Numbered from the stretch's first letter, positions 21,256 through 33,900 are shown. The stretch: 64,000 nt of DNA from Flaveria trinervia (GCA_025506515.1 CM046456.1:14642061-14706060), one strand, 5' to 3'. Notes: a model not told the origin generated them from the sequence alone. Program-made: numbers and translations.

Positions 21256-24215
21256 ATGGCTACATCAATCAATGATCGTCACAATACTGGCTCCTCAACA
21301 AAGCCTCCGATGCTTGTTAGGAGTGAGTATAACATATGGCAACGCCGAATGCTCCATCACCTGTCTGTCAATAGTTCAGGTTGTTGGAAATCTGTGTTTC
21401 ATGGATCATATAAGCCTATGGTGAGTAATCCGGAAACCAATGAGATGGTTCTGAAGAAGAAAGAGCAATACTCAGATGAAGATCTGAAACTGTTTGAAAT
21501 TGATGCTAAAGCCCATGGAATTCTGGCCATGGCACTGCCTAATGAAATCTATTCTGGACTTATGCATCATGAAACAGCTCATGACATCTGGGTTGCTCTG
21601 AAAGAACAATTTGGAGGAACTGATGAGGTCTTGGCAAACAATAAAGAGATCCTTTCCTAGTAATATGAGACATTCTCTCATAGAAAGGGTGAGTCACTGA
21701 CTCAACAGTTTGAGCGATTTTCCTGTTTGATATTTGAGTTGAAAATGGTTAAACATGAATATACAAACAGCCAGATGAACAACAGATTCCTCAGATCCCT
21801 GCCTGAGAGATGGGACACATATACTATTGTCCTACGCTCCAGTGCAAATCTGGACAATCTATCTCTCACCCAACTTCATGGGAAACTGTTAACATTTGAA
21901 AGAGAGATAGAATAGAAAAGGAAACTGGCTTCATCTGGGAAGCTCATTGATGATTTTGTACCAGGGAATACTCCTCTGGTCGGTCATGAGTCAGAATATG
22001 CTGCATCAGAAAGTTCTTATGATGAGCATATAGATTTCTCTTCAAACAGTAGAGATCCTGCTTTTGTTGGTGTTGATAGTAATTCAAAGTGTAGTAGTGA
22101 TAATTTGTGCTTTTTGATGGATGATTTGAAAGGAATTGCTGATGATGATCTGGAAGAAATGGATATTTTGAGCCAAATGGCATTAATCAATATCAGATCT
22201 CAAAATTTTTACAAAAGGACAGGTAGAAAATTTCCTGGTCTCTCTGGAAAAATCAAAGTTGGTTTTGACAAGAGCAAGTTGAGGTGTCACAAGTGCCATA
22301 GACTTGGACACTCTGCAAGAGAGTGTAGATCATCTGGATCTAACTCTTCTACACCCTTTGTGACCTTTCCATGCAATAGCTCACAAAACAAAGGACAACA
22401 TTTTATCAATTCTAGTCATCATTCACAAATTCAATCTTCTCCTGCATATTTTGTCCCTCAAGGTCAAATGCCATATCCTTATCCCTGTTTTTACATGCCT
22501 CAATCCAGTCAGGTTCAAGTAACCATAGCTCAACAACTACAAGCCCTACCTGAGCCTCAACCATCTCAATCAAATCAACAATCTCAATCTTAATCACATC
22601 AAAGCTTTTTCACACCTAGAGTTGTTGACTGGAGTAGCTTACCAGATGATCTTTCTGGTTATCCTGAACAATTGTTTTCTAGGTGTGGTCAACATGGTGG
22701 TGAAAATCCTTTTGGAAATCTTGCTCTTATGGCCCTGGAGTCTACTGATGGTTCATGCTCAAATGCTTCATCATCACAGGTACCACAAGTATCTTCTGAG
22801 GCTAAGGCCAAGTTGTGTTCTGAGTCATGCATAGCTGCTTTTGTCTTAATTAGAGAAGCAAATGTAGCTTTAATTAATCAAAATCTTGACCTAGAGAAAG
22901 TGATTTCCAAAAGAAAAGCTGAGTTTGAGTCTGTCTTAAAGGAAAAAGATGATGAGATTTATAAATAAAATGCCAAATCACTGATGAAAAGGCAAAGGTA
23001 GAGGTCACTTTAGAGAATCATAAGAATCTCAAAGAAACACTTGCAGATACCCAAGTAGAGTGTGAACGTTAGGTAACATCCTGCAAGGGGTTTGAAATGC
23101 TTCTCAACAAGCAAACAGCTTCAAATGTGAAGTTTGGGATTGGGTATAATAACACTGTACCTCCTACAGATTTTACTCCCAAGATAGAAGTAAAATCTGA
23201 AGGTGAAAGCAATTCCCAAACCACATCATCATGTGTCTCATCCTCAAGTGATAATCCAAAATCAGAGGATGAAGTCAGTATTAATACCTCAGCTAATCAA
23301 TCTGCTGATGGTCTCACTGCTGATAAACACATGATCAATGAAGAGCTGAGCACTTCAGGTGTTGTGTCACAAAGTATTCAAAGTACTAAAGGGAAAGTAA
23401 TAACACCTGAAGAGCATTTCAAACCAAATGAAAACAAACATGGTTGGACAACTTCTGAAGAGTCTATCAGGAAATCCAAAAGTACTGATAGAAAACTTCT
23501 GAAGAACAAATCTTCAGTTGTTACAAATCCTTCAGTACTTAACATAAGTACTGAGAGGAAGAAAGTACTGAAGAACACACCTTTAGTAGTTTCATCTTCT
23601 TCAGCAGTTGAATAACAGAAGATGAAGAAAAAGCCATGTGAAATATGTGGTCTATTCAATCATCTCACTGATGAATGTTGGTACAGAAAGGGTTCCAAAT
23701 TCAACAAAGATAAAATCATTAAAAAGAAAATTAATAAAATGAAAGATGAATTTGAAACCAAGTTTGTGCCACAAACATCTCAAACTGATAACCCAAGTTC
23801 TTACAAAATCTAAAAAGAAGGAAGGGGTTTATCATAAAACAGCTGAAAATATTCCTCATGGAATATCAAAACATCAGACTAAGTTTGTGTCTTTCAAAAA
23901 GGAGGACATGGTGAGTCACCGGAACCAATAAAAAACAAGTACTAATGTGTCTGCTGAACTGAAGGCTTTAACAACCAATCAGACGTAACTTGTTATGATG
24001 GTTCAACATTTGTTGGGGAGAGTTAACCAAATAGATGTACTTGTGATTAAACCACTAAAAAGGAAAACTAATCCAAAATCAAGGAATCCTTTTCAGCACC
24101 ATCTCCATCTTCAAAGGATGTTAATCATGACAAATCAGTTAGTATAAGATCTGTTGATGAGAACATACCCAAAACCAAATGGTTTGGGACTCAAAAGCTA
24201 ACTAGTTTGTTGTGA
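21256..24215 (+). pseudogene. SIRE-1 gag, multiple stops
   Basis: Copia-type gag starting at the ATG at 21256 (MATSINDRHNTGSSTKPPM). The UBN2-like capsid domain runs from SEYNIWQRRMLHHL to about 21930, zinc knuckle 1 (CHKCHRLGHSAREC) is at 22285-22326, a Pro/Gln/Ser-rich stretch follows, then a charged coiled-coil-like stretch around 22850-23060, and zinc knuckle 2 (CEICGLFNHLTDEC) at 23637-23678. Stops at 21658 (TAG), 21913 (TAG) and 22591 (TAA) stand where the sister copies have CAA/CAG codons, plus several frameshifts. The frame ends at a TGA (24213-24215) conserved in all three SIRE copies. Confidence 0.87.
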
Positions 24216-24218
24216 CAA

Positions 24219-24442
24219 ATGCAGGGTTCTTCAGCATGCCATAGAAGCATCTGGTATGTGGACAGTGGAGGATCTATGCATATGACAGGAGCAGTTCTCT
24301 TCTTCATGACTACTCTCAAGGAAAGAAGGGATTTGTATCTTTTGGTAATGATGCTAAGGGTTATATCATTAGCAAAGGCTTTGTGTCAAATGGTGAGATA
24401 AGATTTGATGATGTTAACCATGTGTAGAATCTCAAGTACAAC
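24219..24442 (+). pseudogene. SIRE-1 protease
   Basis: Copia aspartic protease start: QGSSACHRSIWYVDSGGSMH with the DSG triad at 24261-24269, in the same frame as gag after the TGA. A one-base change near 24300 shifts the frame, and the rest (FGNDAKG, FDDVNHV) is readable only in another frame. Confidence 0.8.
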
Positions 24443-25560
24443 TTGTTGAGTGTCAATCAAATGAGTGTCAGTCAGAACTGTCGGATTCTGTCTTCCAATG
24501 TTTTGAGAATGATTGACAAGATATTGGATGAATATACTCTCCTGAAGGACAACAGGATTGGAAGAGTATATGCCTTAGACTTATCAAAGAAAATTGATCT
24601 AAAAGGCCATCCATGTCTATTCTCCAAGGCCTCTCCTCAGGAATCTGAACTATGGCACAGAAGGCTTGGTCATGTGAATCTTAAAAACATGAACCAACTT
24701 ATCCATCATGGTTTAGTGAGAGGTCTGCCATTAAAGGAATTCAAATGTGATGACAACTGTTCTGCTTGTTTAAAAGGAAAGCAACACAAAGTATCATTCC
24801 CTCGAATAGAAGAACCAAAGTCCAATGCCTGCTTGCAATTACTGCATATGGATCTTTTTGGTCCAGTAAGAGTGATGAGCATGGCAAAGAAAAAATACTA
24901 TTTGGTAATTGTGGATGATTATTCTAGATTTCCATGGACCTTGTTCTTACATTCAAAAGATGAGGTTGGTCAAATCATCATCTACTTTGTGTTGTATGTG
25001 GAAAAGCAGTACTCCCTTCCAGTCAAGTGTGTGAGAAGTGATAATGGGACAGAATTTAGAAACCACACACTTGATAAATTCTATTTATCTAAGGGAATCA
25101 AGAGGCAGTATAGCATTCCAAGAACTCCTGAACAAAATGGAGTGGTGGAGAGAAAGAACAGGACCCTTATTGAAGCTGCAAGGTCAATGTTGGCTGATTC
25201 TAGTTTGCCACTAACCTTTTGGGCTAAAGCTGTCAACACAGCTTGCTATGTGCAAAATAGAGTGTTAGTAAATCAGAGGTTGAGGAAGACTCCTTATGAA
25301 GTGTTACATCATTTGGCTCCTCTGATTTCCTTTTTTAGAGCATTTGGGTGTCCCTGTTACATTCTTAACACAAAGGATCCACTTCAGAAGTTTGAATCAA
25401 AGGTGGATGCAGGGTACGTTGTTGGATATTAATCTACTTGCAAGGCATACAGAGTTTTTAATTGCAGGACAAAGATTGTTGAAGAAACCTTGCATGCAAA
25501 GTTTAATGAATCTCCTAAGGACAAAATTCCACAAAACCCTGTGGAGTTATTTGATTTGGA
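24443..25560 (+). pseudogene. SIRE-1 integrase, largely open
   Basis: A 329-codon stretch (24443-25432) contains the pre-integrase HHCC zinc finger (LWHRRLGHVN, then NCSACLKGK) and the rve core. Catalytic residues are all present: Asp in LHMDLFGPV (near 24850), Asp in VRSDNGTEF (near 25040) and Glu in NGVVERKNRTLIE (near 25150). A short deletion fuses the protease end to the start (NQMSVSQNCRIL). A TAA at 25431 interrupts the C-terminal GKKSLVN-type tail. It inserts the cDNA into the genome; this is the best-preserved integrase in the window. Confidence 0.88.
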
Positions 25561-26590
25561 CATACTACAATATGTTCCTTATCAGCCTCCAACTGTTGCA
25601 GATTCTGTGCATCATCTCCTGCAACTAGTCATCCATCTCATGGTACAATTGTAAGGTTTAGTGATCACCTGCCTGAGTCTACTAACCTTGATGTTCCTGT
25701 AGCTTCAGCAGTTCCATCCACAACAAATGCTGATGAGATATCTGATTCCTCTACTTCATTTGAATTGCCATCTCATTCTAGGTTTCAAGAGTCTGGATCA
25801 ACATCTGTTGCTGCTGAATCTCATACAAACACTTGCATAGATCTTATTGAGTACCAAGAACTGAAGAATCACCCCATGTCTCAGATCATTTATGACATCA
25901 ATGCTGGTGTCTCAACTAGAAGTCAATTGTCCAATTTTTTCTTTTATGCTCTCTTCATTAGTCAGCAAGAGCCAAAGAACTATCATATTGCATTAAGAGA
26001 CAATGGATGGGTTGAAGCCATGCAACTTGAGCTTCTTCAGTTTCAAAAGTAGCAAGTGTGGGAACTGGTTCCTCTACCCCAAGGTAAGTGTGCAATAGGC
26101 ACTAAATGAGTGTTTAGGAATAAAACTGATGAAAAAGGTAAAATTGTCAAGAACAAGGCCAGACTGGTTTTACAGGGGTTTTCACAAGAAGAAGGTATTG
26201 ATTATGATGAAACCTTTGCCCTTGTAGCCAGACTGGAGACAATCAGATTGTTCTTAGCTTATGCTGCTTTCCATAATCTTAAAGTTTTTCAAATGGATGT
26301 CAAAAGTGCATTCTTATATGGTAAAATAAAAGAAGAAGTTTATGTTGTCAACCACCAGGTTTTGAAGATCATAAACATCCAGATTGGGTGTATAAGCTTG
26401 ATAAGGCTCTTTATGGGTTAAAACAAGCTCCCAGAGCCTAGTATGAAACACTGTCTAACTTTCTTCTTCAAAATAATTTCGCTAGAGGCTCCATAGATAA
26501 AACTTTGTTCATTAAGAAAGTAGGCATGCATAAGATCCTTGTTCAAATTTATGTAGATGATATTGTTTTTGCATCCTCTGATCCACAGTT
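25561..26590 (+). pseudogene. SIRE-1 reverse transcriptase, truncated after YVDD
   Basis: The pol linker (PNAD- and Ser-rich) leads into RT: NGWVEAMQLELLQFQK, stop, VWELVPLP, then ARLVLQGFSQEEGIDYDETF and FQMDVKSAFLYGKIKEEV. The catalytic YVDD is at 26550-26561. Homology ends at SSDPQL, where LTR sequence begins, so the thumb and RNase H are gone. Confidence 0.85.
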
Positions 26591-27198
26591 GTCTACAACA
26601 AGTGAAGTGGTCTACAACAGCTGAAGACAATGTCTGAAGACAAAGTCTAAAGACAACAGCTGAAGAAAAAGTCTGAAGACAACTGCTAAAGACAAAGTCT
26701 GAAGACCAAGTTCTCAGAAGTTGTCACAACAGCTGAAGTAGTTCTCTTCGGTAGTTGTGATGGTTTACTTTTCAGTAGTTTGTAATCAGTAGTTTTATAT
26801 TATGTAAAACATCTGAAGTTCTTACACTTCAGATGTTATAACTTCAGTAGTTGTAATGTTAGCTTGTACTTAGTTTTTTTGTGAAGGTGTCCTCAGTTGT
26901 TGTGGACATCTTCAGTAGTTTAGTTTACTTTCAGTTGTTTGTATAAATCAGTTAGCTGTCACTATCAAGTGACGTCAGCTGAAGTCACATTCCTTTATAA
27001 AAGGAATGTTGACCTAATTTCCTTGTGATTGAAGCATGTGCATGAATGAAAACATTCTCTTTGCAGAAAACTTTCTCTCTATAACCGTTACTGTTTGATT
27101 GAATATTCATATTATTCTTGCTTAAATTTCGTCTAATTCTTGTTCTATTCCGCTACAAATATTAATCTAATTGATCAAACTAGATCCCGATCCTTTCA
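26591..27198 (+). mobile_element. SIRE-1 3' LTR, first ~60 bp missing
   Basis: It matches the 5' LTR from about position 60 onwards (AAGTGAAGTGGTCTACAACAGC) to the end GATCCTTTCA. It keeps TGACGTCA (26970-26977) and TATAAAA (26996-27002). The join to RT is an internal deletion breakpoint. Confidence 0.87.
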
Positions 27199-28133
27199 CT
27201 ACGGTCACTACGAGTTTCTTGTCATGTCTTTTGGTTTGACCAATGCGCCAACTGCTTTTATGGATTTGATGAACCGTGTGTGTCGACCTATGTTGGATAA
27301 ATCAGTGATTGTGTTTATTGATGATATCCTGATTTATTCGAAGAGCGAGATTGAGCATGCCGGTCACATTCGGGAGGTTCTGGAGACATTGAGAAGGGAG
27401 AAGTTGTATGCAAAATTCTCTAAGTGCGTGTTTTGGTTGCGCGAAGTTCAGTTCTTGGGTCATGTGGTGAATCCTGACGGGATTATGGTGGATCCAGCTA
27501 AGATGGAGGCAGTGAAGCAATGGAAATCTCCAAAGATGCCATCCGAGATTCGCAGTTTCTTGGGTTTGGCGGGTTACTACAGGAGATTCATTCAAGATTT
27601 CTGCAAGATTGCTTCTCACTAACTAAGTTGACTCGGAAGGATGTGATGTTTTTATAGGGTCAAGCTCAAGAGAAGGTATTCGAGGAATTAAAGGGGAGGT
27701 TGACCCAAGCTCCGATTCTGTCATTACCCGATGGGAGTGAAGTTCCGGTGGTTTATTCTGATGCTTCTTACTTGGGGTTGGGGTGTGTACTAATGCAGAG
27801 AGGGAAGGTTATAGCCTATGCATACCGATAGTTAAAGGTTCATGAGGTCAATTACCCTACTCATGACTTGGAGCTGGAAGCCATGGTCTTTGCGTTAAAG
27901 ATTTGGAGGCACTATCTGTACGGGACGAAGTGCACCATTTTCACTGACCACAAGAGCTTGAAGTACTTCTTTGAGCAGAAGGACCTGAACATGAGACAAA
28001 GAAGATGGTTGGAGCTTATAAAAGACTATGATTGTGAGATCCACTACCATCCGGGCAAAGCCAATGTGGTGGCGGATGCCCTTAGCCGAAAGGAGAGACC
28101 CGAGCCAATTCGGGTGAAAGCTTATCATTGGTA
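27199..28133 (+). pseudogene. Tekay-D RT C-terminus and RNase H
   Basis: RT resumes right after SIRE-1 (YGHYEFLVMSFGLTNAPTAF) with the catalytic FIDD at 27314-27325 and an open frame to FLGLAGYYRRFIQDF. RNase H follows after a frameshift at about 27620 (YSDASYLGLGCVLMQRG, a TAG at ~27830, then TDHKSLKYFFEQKDLNMRQR and ADALSRKERPEP). It is homologous to 3116-4020. Both catalytic Asp of RT are kept. Confidence 0.87.
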
Positions 28134-28544
28134 ATGACCTTCAATGTGAGAAGCAAGTCAAAGAGTTTCAAGATAAGGCATTGAAAGAAGTTCATCTTAA
28201 CTCTGAAAGAATGAGAGGTCTGGTTGGGGAACTGGTGAAAACACATTTGATGTTAGAACCCGGTTTGGACGAATGTGGATTCCTTGCTTTGGGGATCTAC
28301 GGGTGAAGATTATGGATGAAGCTCATAAGAATCGATACTATATTCATCTCGGTGCTATGAAAATGTACTAAGACATGAAGAAGGATTATTGTTGGCCGGG
28401 TATGAAGCGTGACATGGTGGAGTATGAGAGTAAATGCCTTACTTGTCTACAGGTGAAGGCCGAGCATTAGAAGCCGTATGGGAAGATCCAACCTTTGGAC
28501 ATACCGGAATGGAAGCGGGAGCACATCACCATGGATTTCATTAT
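28134..28544 (+). pseudogene. Tekay-D integrase zinc-binding part
   Basis: H2C2 region (MDEAHKNRYYIHLG, then GMKRDMVEYESKCLTCLQ) with a TAA at about 28370 and a TAG near 28469. It is cut at ATTAT by SIRE-2 and continues at 40968. Confidence 0.82.
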
Positions 28545-29360
28545 TGTTGGACCAAAAGAACCAATGAGCCGGATCAGAAAAACCTTAAGTCCCACAGACG
28601 TCACAACAACTGCTGAAGTCCACAACAGCTGAAGACAAAGTCTGAAGACACAAGTGTTGAAGACAAAGTCTGAAGACAAAGTCTGAAGACACAGGTGCTG
28701 AAGACAAAGTCTGAAGACACAAGTGTTGAAGACAAAGTCTGAAGACACAAGTGCTGAAGACAAAGTCTGAAGACACAAGTGCTGAAGACAAAGTCTGAAG
28801 ACACAAGTGCTGAAGACAAAGTCTGAAGACACAAGTGCTGAAGACCAAGTATCAGACGTTGTCACAACAGCTGAAGAGGTCTTCTTTAGTAGTTGTGACG
28901 GTTTTCTTTTAGTAGTTTTATGTTTTTCTTTTCAGTAGTTTTGTAAAACGACTGAAGAGCTTGTTCTTCAGTCGTTGTAGTTTCAGTAGTTTCGTATCAG
29001 TAGTTTTATGTTCTGTACTTAGCACTCTGATATGTTTTTAGTAGTTGTGAACATTTCAGTAGTTTGTTAAGTTTTAGTTATTTTTGTAATAAATCTGTCA
29101 GATGTCACTATCCCGTGATATCAGCAGTGATTGCACTCTATATAAGGAGTGTTAACCTATTTGTAATCTGTGAATGATTGAGCAGAAACATTTGATATTA
29201 TTGAAACATTCCTTTTCACAGAAATATATTCTCTCGTTACAACCGTATTTGTTCTTAATGCATACGAATATCAAATTCTTGCTATAATTTGTCTAATTCT
29301 TGTTCTTATTCTGTTGCGTTACACTCTAATCCATCAAACTTGAGATCACTGATCCTGTCA
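28545..29360 (+). mobile_element. SIRE-2 5' LTR
   Basis: 816 bp, TGTTGGACC to GATCCTGTCA. A 28-bp tandem array (about seven units built of GAAGACAAAGTCT and GAAGACACAAGTGCT) occupies 28630-28846. The TATA-like TATATAA is at 29139-29145. The TGACGTCA site of the other SIRE LTRs is here TGATATCA (29116-29123). Confidence 0.9.
28630..28846 (+). repeat. 28-bp tandem repeat in SIRE-2 LTR
   Basis: About seven copies of a 28-bp unit combining GAAGACAAAGTCT with GAAGACACAAGTGCT. The 3' LTR has about six copies at 40263-40457. Long minus-strand reading frames run through the array because 28 is not a multiple of 3 and no frame meets a stop; they are not genes. Confidence 0.9.
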
Positions 29361-29362
29361 AA

Positions 29363-29374
29363 TGGTATCAGAGC
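29363..29374 (+). other. Primer binding site of SIRE-2
   Basis: TGGTATCAGAGC two bases after the LTR end, complementary to tRNA-iMet. Confidence 0.9.
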
Positions 29375-29589
29375 AGGTTAATCATTGATCGATCTAATAA
29401 TTGATCATTGAAACTGCTATCCAAGGTCCAAGTTTGATTGAATTAGCATTTTTGCAAGAAAACTTATAGAGATTGAATTTTCTGTGTTTTTGGTCATTCA
29501 TCCTGAGATTTATTCTTGTTTTCATTGAGTCTGTTGTGGTCTGTGTAAAATCTTTTAAAAGCTTGAATTAAATTGTATTTGGACCTAAA

Positions 29590-32487
29590 ATGACTACTCC
29601 TTCCAATGATCCTCACAATACTGGTTCCTCAACCAAGCCTCCAATGCTGGTTAGGAGTGAGTATAACATATGGCAACAACGAATGCTCCATCACCTGTCT
29701 GTTACAACTCAGGTTGTTGGACATCACTGGTACATGGTCCACACAAGCCTATGGTGAATAACCCGGAAACCAATCAAATGGTTCCGAAGAGGAGGGAGCA
29801 ATACTCAGATGAGGATAAGAAATTGTTTGAGATTGATGCAAAAGCCCATGGAATTCTGGCCATGGCACGGTCCAATGAAATCTATTCAAGGCTAATGCAT
29901 TATGAAACTGCCCATGACCTCTGGAATTCCTTGAAAGAATAACTTGGAGGAACAGATGAGGTCTTGGCAAATAATAGAGAAATCCTTGCCCAACAATATG
30001 AGACATTCTCTCATACGAAGGGTGAGACACTGACTCAACAGTTTGAGCGGTTCTCTTGTTTGATCTTTGAATTAAAAATGGTCAAACATGAGTACACAAA
30101 TAGCCAGATGAATAACAGATTTCTCAGATCACTGCCTGAGAGATGGGACACATATATTATTGTCCTACGCTCCAGTGCAAATTTGACAAACTATCTCTCA
30201 CCCAACTCCATGGAAATTGCTCACATTTGAGAGAGAGATAGAACAGAAACGAAAACTGTCATCATCTAGAAAGCTCACTGATGATTTTGTACCAGGAAAC
30301 ACTGCCTTGGTAAGTCATGAGTCAGAGTATGCAGGATCAGAATGCCACTATGATGAGCATATTGATTTCACCTGAAACAATTCTAATCATGCCTTTGTGA
30401 GTGTTGATTGCCATTCTGGTAATAATAGTGACAATCTATTCTTTATCATGGATGATTTGAAGGGCATTGCTGATGATGATTTAGAAGAGATGGATATTTT
30501 GAGCCAAATGGCCTTGATCAATATCAGATCTCAAAATTCTACAAGAGAACTGGCAGGAAATTTCCTGGACTCTCTGACAAACCAAAGTCGGTTTTGACAA
30601 AAGCAAGTTGAAGTGTCACAAATGCCACAGGCTTGGACACTTTGCAAGAGAGTGTAGATCAACTGGATCTAACACTTCTGCACCCTTTTTGACTTTTCCA
30701 AATAACAATTCACAATCCAAAGGGCAACATTCTGCTGGTTCTAGTCATCCATCACACCCTCAATCTCCTGCATATTTTGTTCCTCAGGGTCAAATGCCAT
30801 ATCCTTATCCCTGCTATTATATGCCACAGTCAATCAAGTTCAAGCTCCTATAGTACCACAATCTCATGCACTACCAGAATCTCAACCATCTCCATCTCAA
30901 TCACAACCTCATCACAGCTTCTTCACACCTGGAGTTGTTGACTGGAGTAGCTTACCTGATAACTTGTCTGGTCACACTGAGCAATACTATGTTGGTGCTA
31001 GTCAACATGGTGGTGAACACCCTTTTGGAAATCTTGCTCTCATGGCCCTGGAGTCTACTGAGGGTTCCTGTTCAAATGCATCATCTTCACAGGTAACTCA
31101 GGTATCTTCAGAGGCTAAAGCCAAGTTTTGTTCTGAATCATGCATAGCTGCCTTTGTCTCTATTAGAGAGGCAAATGTAGCATTAATAAATCAAAAACTT
31201 GAGTTTGAGAAAACCATTTTCAAAAGAAAAGCTGAGTATGAGTCTGCTCTTAACAGTAAAAGTGATGAGATTTATAAGCTTAAATGCCAATTAAATGATG
31301 AAAAGGCCAAGCTAGAGGTTATTCTGAAAGACCACAGGAGTCTCAAAGAAAAACTTGCAGTGACCCAAGTTGAGTGTGAACGTTGGGTCTCATCATGCAA
31401 GGGATTTGAAATGCTTCTTAGCAAGCAAACTGCTTCAAATGTGAAGTTTGGCATTGGTTACAACCATACTGCTCCACCAACACTTTACTCCTAACTCCAT
31501 AGTTAAGTCTGAAAGTGAAATCAATCTCCGAACCACATTATCGTGTGAGTCATTCTCCAATGATAATCTAAGATCAGAGAATGAAACCAGTGTTAAGATC
31601 TCAACAAATAAATTGACTGATGGTCTAACTACTGAGACTCATATGAAGTTGAGTACTTCAGATGTTGTTCCTCAATGTACCCCAAGTACTGAAAGAGACC
31701 CAACATCTGAAAAGCATTTCAAATCATTTGAAATACAAGGACTAACAACTGCTGAGGAATCCATCAAACAGTCTATTGGACGGATGGAAAATAGTTGAAT
31801 TACCAGTCTTTAGCTGTTACAAATCCTTTAGTACCTAGTACTGATAGGAGGAAAGTACTGAAGATCACACCTTCAGTAGTTTCCACTTCAGCAGTAAAGA
31901 TGTCCAAGATGAAGAATAAACCATGTGAAATTTGTGGTAAATTCAATCATCTATCTGATGAATGTTGGTACAAAAAGGGTTAAAGCTCCAAAGGGATGAG
32001 CTCATTAAACTAGAAATAAATAAAATGAAAACTGAGTTTGAGACCAAGTTTGTACCACAATCATCTCAACCTGATAAACCCAAGGCCTTACCCAATCCAC
32101 TAAGAAGGATACGGTTTATCAGAAGACAGCTGATATTGTTCCTCATGATAACATAAGACTAAGTCTGTGAAATCTAAGAAGGAGGAAATGGTGGGTCACA
32201 GGAACTCATCAAAAACAAGCTCTGGAGTGTCAAATGAACTGAAAGCTCGAGTTTCAAATCAGACACAGCTTGTTATGATGGTTCAGCATCTGTTGGGGAG
32301 AGTTAACCAACTTGAAGCCACTGTGACCAAACCACTGGAGAGGAATTCCAGGTCCAAATCTATTTCAGCACCATCTCCATCTTCATCAGCTGTTAATCAT
32401 GTGAAACCAGCTATGGTTAAATCTGTTAATAAAGTCAGTCCCAAAACCAAAAGGTTTCGGTCTCCAAAGCTAACTAGTTTCTTATGA
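29590..32487 (+). pseudogene. SIRE-2 gag, frameshifted
   Basis: It starts at the ATG at 29590 (MTTPSNDPHNTGSSTKPPM) and shifts frame near 29700. UBN2-like domain to about 30230, zinc knuckle 1 (CHKCHRLGHFAREC) near 30615-30656, then a coiled-coil-like stretch open for 176 codons at 30964-31494 (CSESCIAAFVSIREANVALI), and zinc knuckle 2 (CEICGKFNHLSDEC) near 31925-31966. The frame ends with KLTSFL and TGA at 32485, overlapping the first ATG of the pol frame (ATGA). Several stops and frameshifts. Confidence 0.87.
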
Positions 32488-32807
32488 TTGTGCAGGGTTC
32501 TTCAGCATGCCAAAGAAGCATCTGGTATGTGGACAGTGGAGGATCCAGGCACATGACTGGGAGCAGCTCTCTTCTTCATGATTACTCTCAGGGAGAGAAG
32601 GGATTTGTCTCTTTTGGAAATGATGCTAAAGGTTACATCATTGGAAAAGGATTTATGTCTAATGGAGATATTAGATTTGATGATGTCAACCATGTGGAGA
32701 ATCTCAAATACAATCTGTTGAGTGTCAGTCAGATGTGTGACAAAGGACATGTTGCTCTTTTCACAAGCCAGAACTGTAGGATTCTGTCTTCCAAGGTTCT
32801 GAGCTGA
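32484..32807 (+). pseudogene. SIRE-2 protease
   Basis: 107 open codons with SSACQRSIWYVDSGGSRHM (DSG catalytic triad), FGNDAKGYIIGKGFMSNG and NLLSVSQMCDKGH, the typical copia protease leading into the pre-integrase region. It ends in a TGA at about 32805 just before the integrase. Confidence 0.86.
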
Positions 32808-33900
32808 TTGACAAAGTACTGGATGATAATACTCTCCTGAAGGCCAACAGGATAGGAAGAGTATATGCCTTGGATCTGTCAAAGAAAATTGAGTTAAGAG
32901 GCCATCCATGCTTGTTCTCCAAGGCCTCTCTCCAAGAATCTAAACTGTGGCATAGAAGGCTGGGTCATGTTAATCTCAAAAACATGAATCAGCTGATCCA
33001 CAAGAGTTTAGTGAGAGGTCTTCCAATAAAGGAGTTCAATTGTGATGAAATCTGCACTGCATGCTAAAAGGGAAACAACATAAAGTTTCATTCCCAACCA
33101 TAGAAGAATCCAAGTCTAATGCCTGCTTACAACTACTGCACATGGATCTTTTTGGTCCTGTGAAGGTAATGAGTATGGCAAAGAAGAAATACTATCTGGT
33201 AATTGTGGATGATTACTCTAGATATGTATGGACCTTCTTCTTGCATTCAAAGGATGAGGCTGCTCAGTCCATTATGAACTTGTGTTACACGCTGAGAAGC
33301 AGTATTCCCTACCAGTTAAGTGTGTGAGGAGTGACAATGGTACTGAATTCAGAAACCACACTCTTGATGAGTTTTACTTGTCCAAGGGAATCAAGAGGCA
33401 GTATAGCATCCCAAGGACTCCAGAGCAAAATGGAGTAGTGGAGAGAAAGAACAGGACCCTCATTGAAGCTGTAAGGTCCATGTTGGCTAATTCTGGTCTG
33501 CCACTGACCTTTTGGGCTGAAGCTATCAATACAGCCTGCTATGTACAGAATAGAGCCTTAGTAAATCAGAGGTTGATGAAAACTCCTTATGAAGTTTTAC
33601 ATCATTTAGCCCCTTTGATTTCATTCTTTAGAGCATTTGGGTGTCCCTGTTACATTCTCAACACAAAGGATCAACTCAAAAGTTTGATTCTAAGGTGGAT
33701 GCAGGGTATTTTGTTGGGTATTCATCCACTTGCAAGGTTATAGAGTATTCAACTGTCGGACAAAGATAGTTGAAGAAACCTTGCATGTGAAGTTCAATGA
33801 ATCCCCTAAGGATACAATTCCACAAAACCCTGTGGAGTTGTTTGATCTGGACATTCTGCAATATGTTCCTTATCAACCACCTGCTGTTGTAGATCATATG
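32808..33900 (+). pseudogene. SIRE-2 integrase, frameshifted
   Basis: HHCC finger (LWHRRLGHVN, then a stop at TACTAA within the CxxC region at about 33064), core with LHMDLFGPVKVMSMAKKKYY, VRSDNGTEFRNHTLDEF and NGVVERKNRTLIEAVRSML, so all three catalytic residues can be read, but in three frames (breaks near 33064, 33290 and 33690). Confidence 0.87.

Larger units (their letters stand above)
20362..27198 (+). mobile_element. SIRE-1, internally deleted copia element
   Basis: A 6.8-kb Ty1/copia element inserted in Tekay-D RT. It starts TGTTGGACC and ends CCTTTCA. Target duplication is CTATG (20357-20361) on the left and CTACG (27199-27203) on the right, differing by one transition. Gag, protease, integrase and the first half of RT are present in copia order. 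RT is joined directly to the LTR interior at about 26590, so the RT end, RNase H, third ORF, purine tract and 3' LTR start are all missing. Confidence 0.9.

Noticed and set aside
28467..28865. Overlapping minus-strand reading frames full of SDFVFSTCVFRLCLQ repeats (also 40175-40635)
   Set aside because: They run through the 28-bp LTR tandem array, which has no stop in several frames. The repeats are non-coding LTR sequence.
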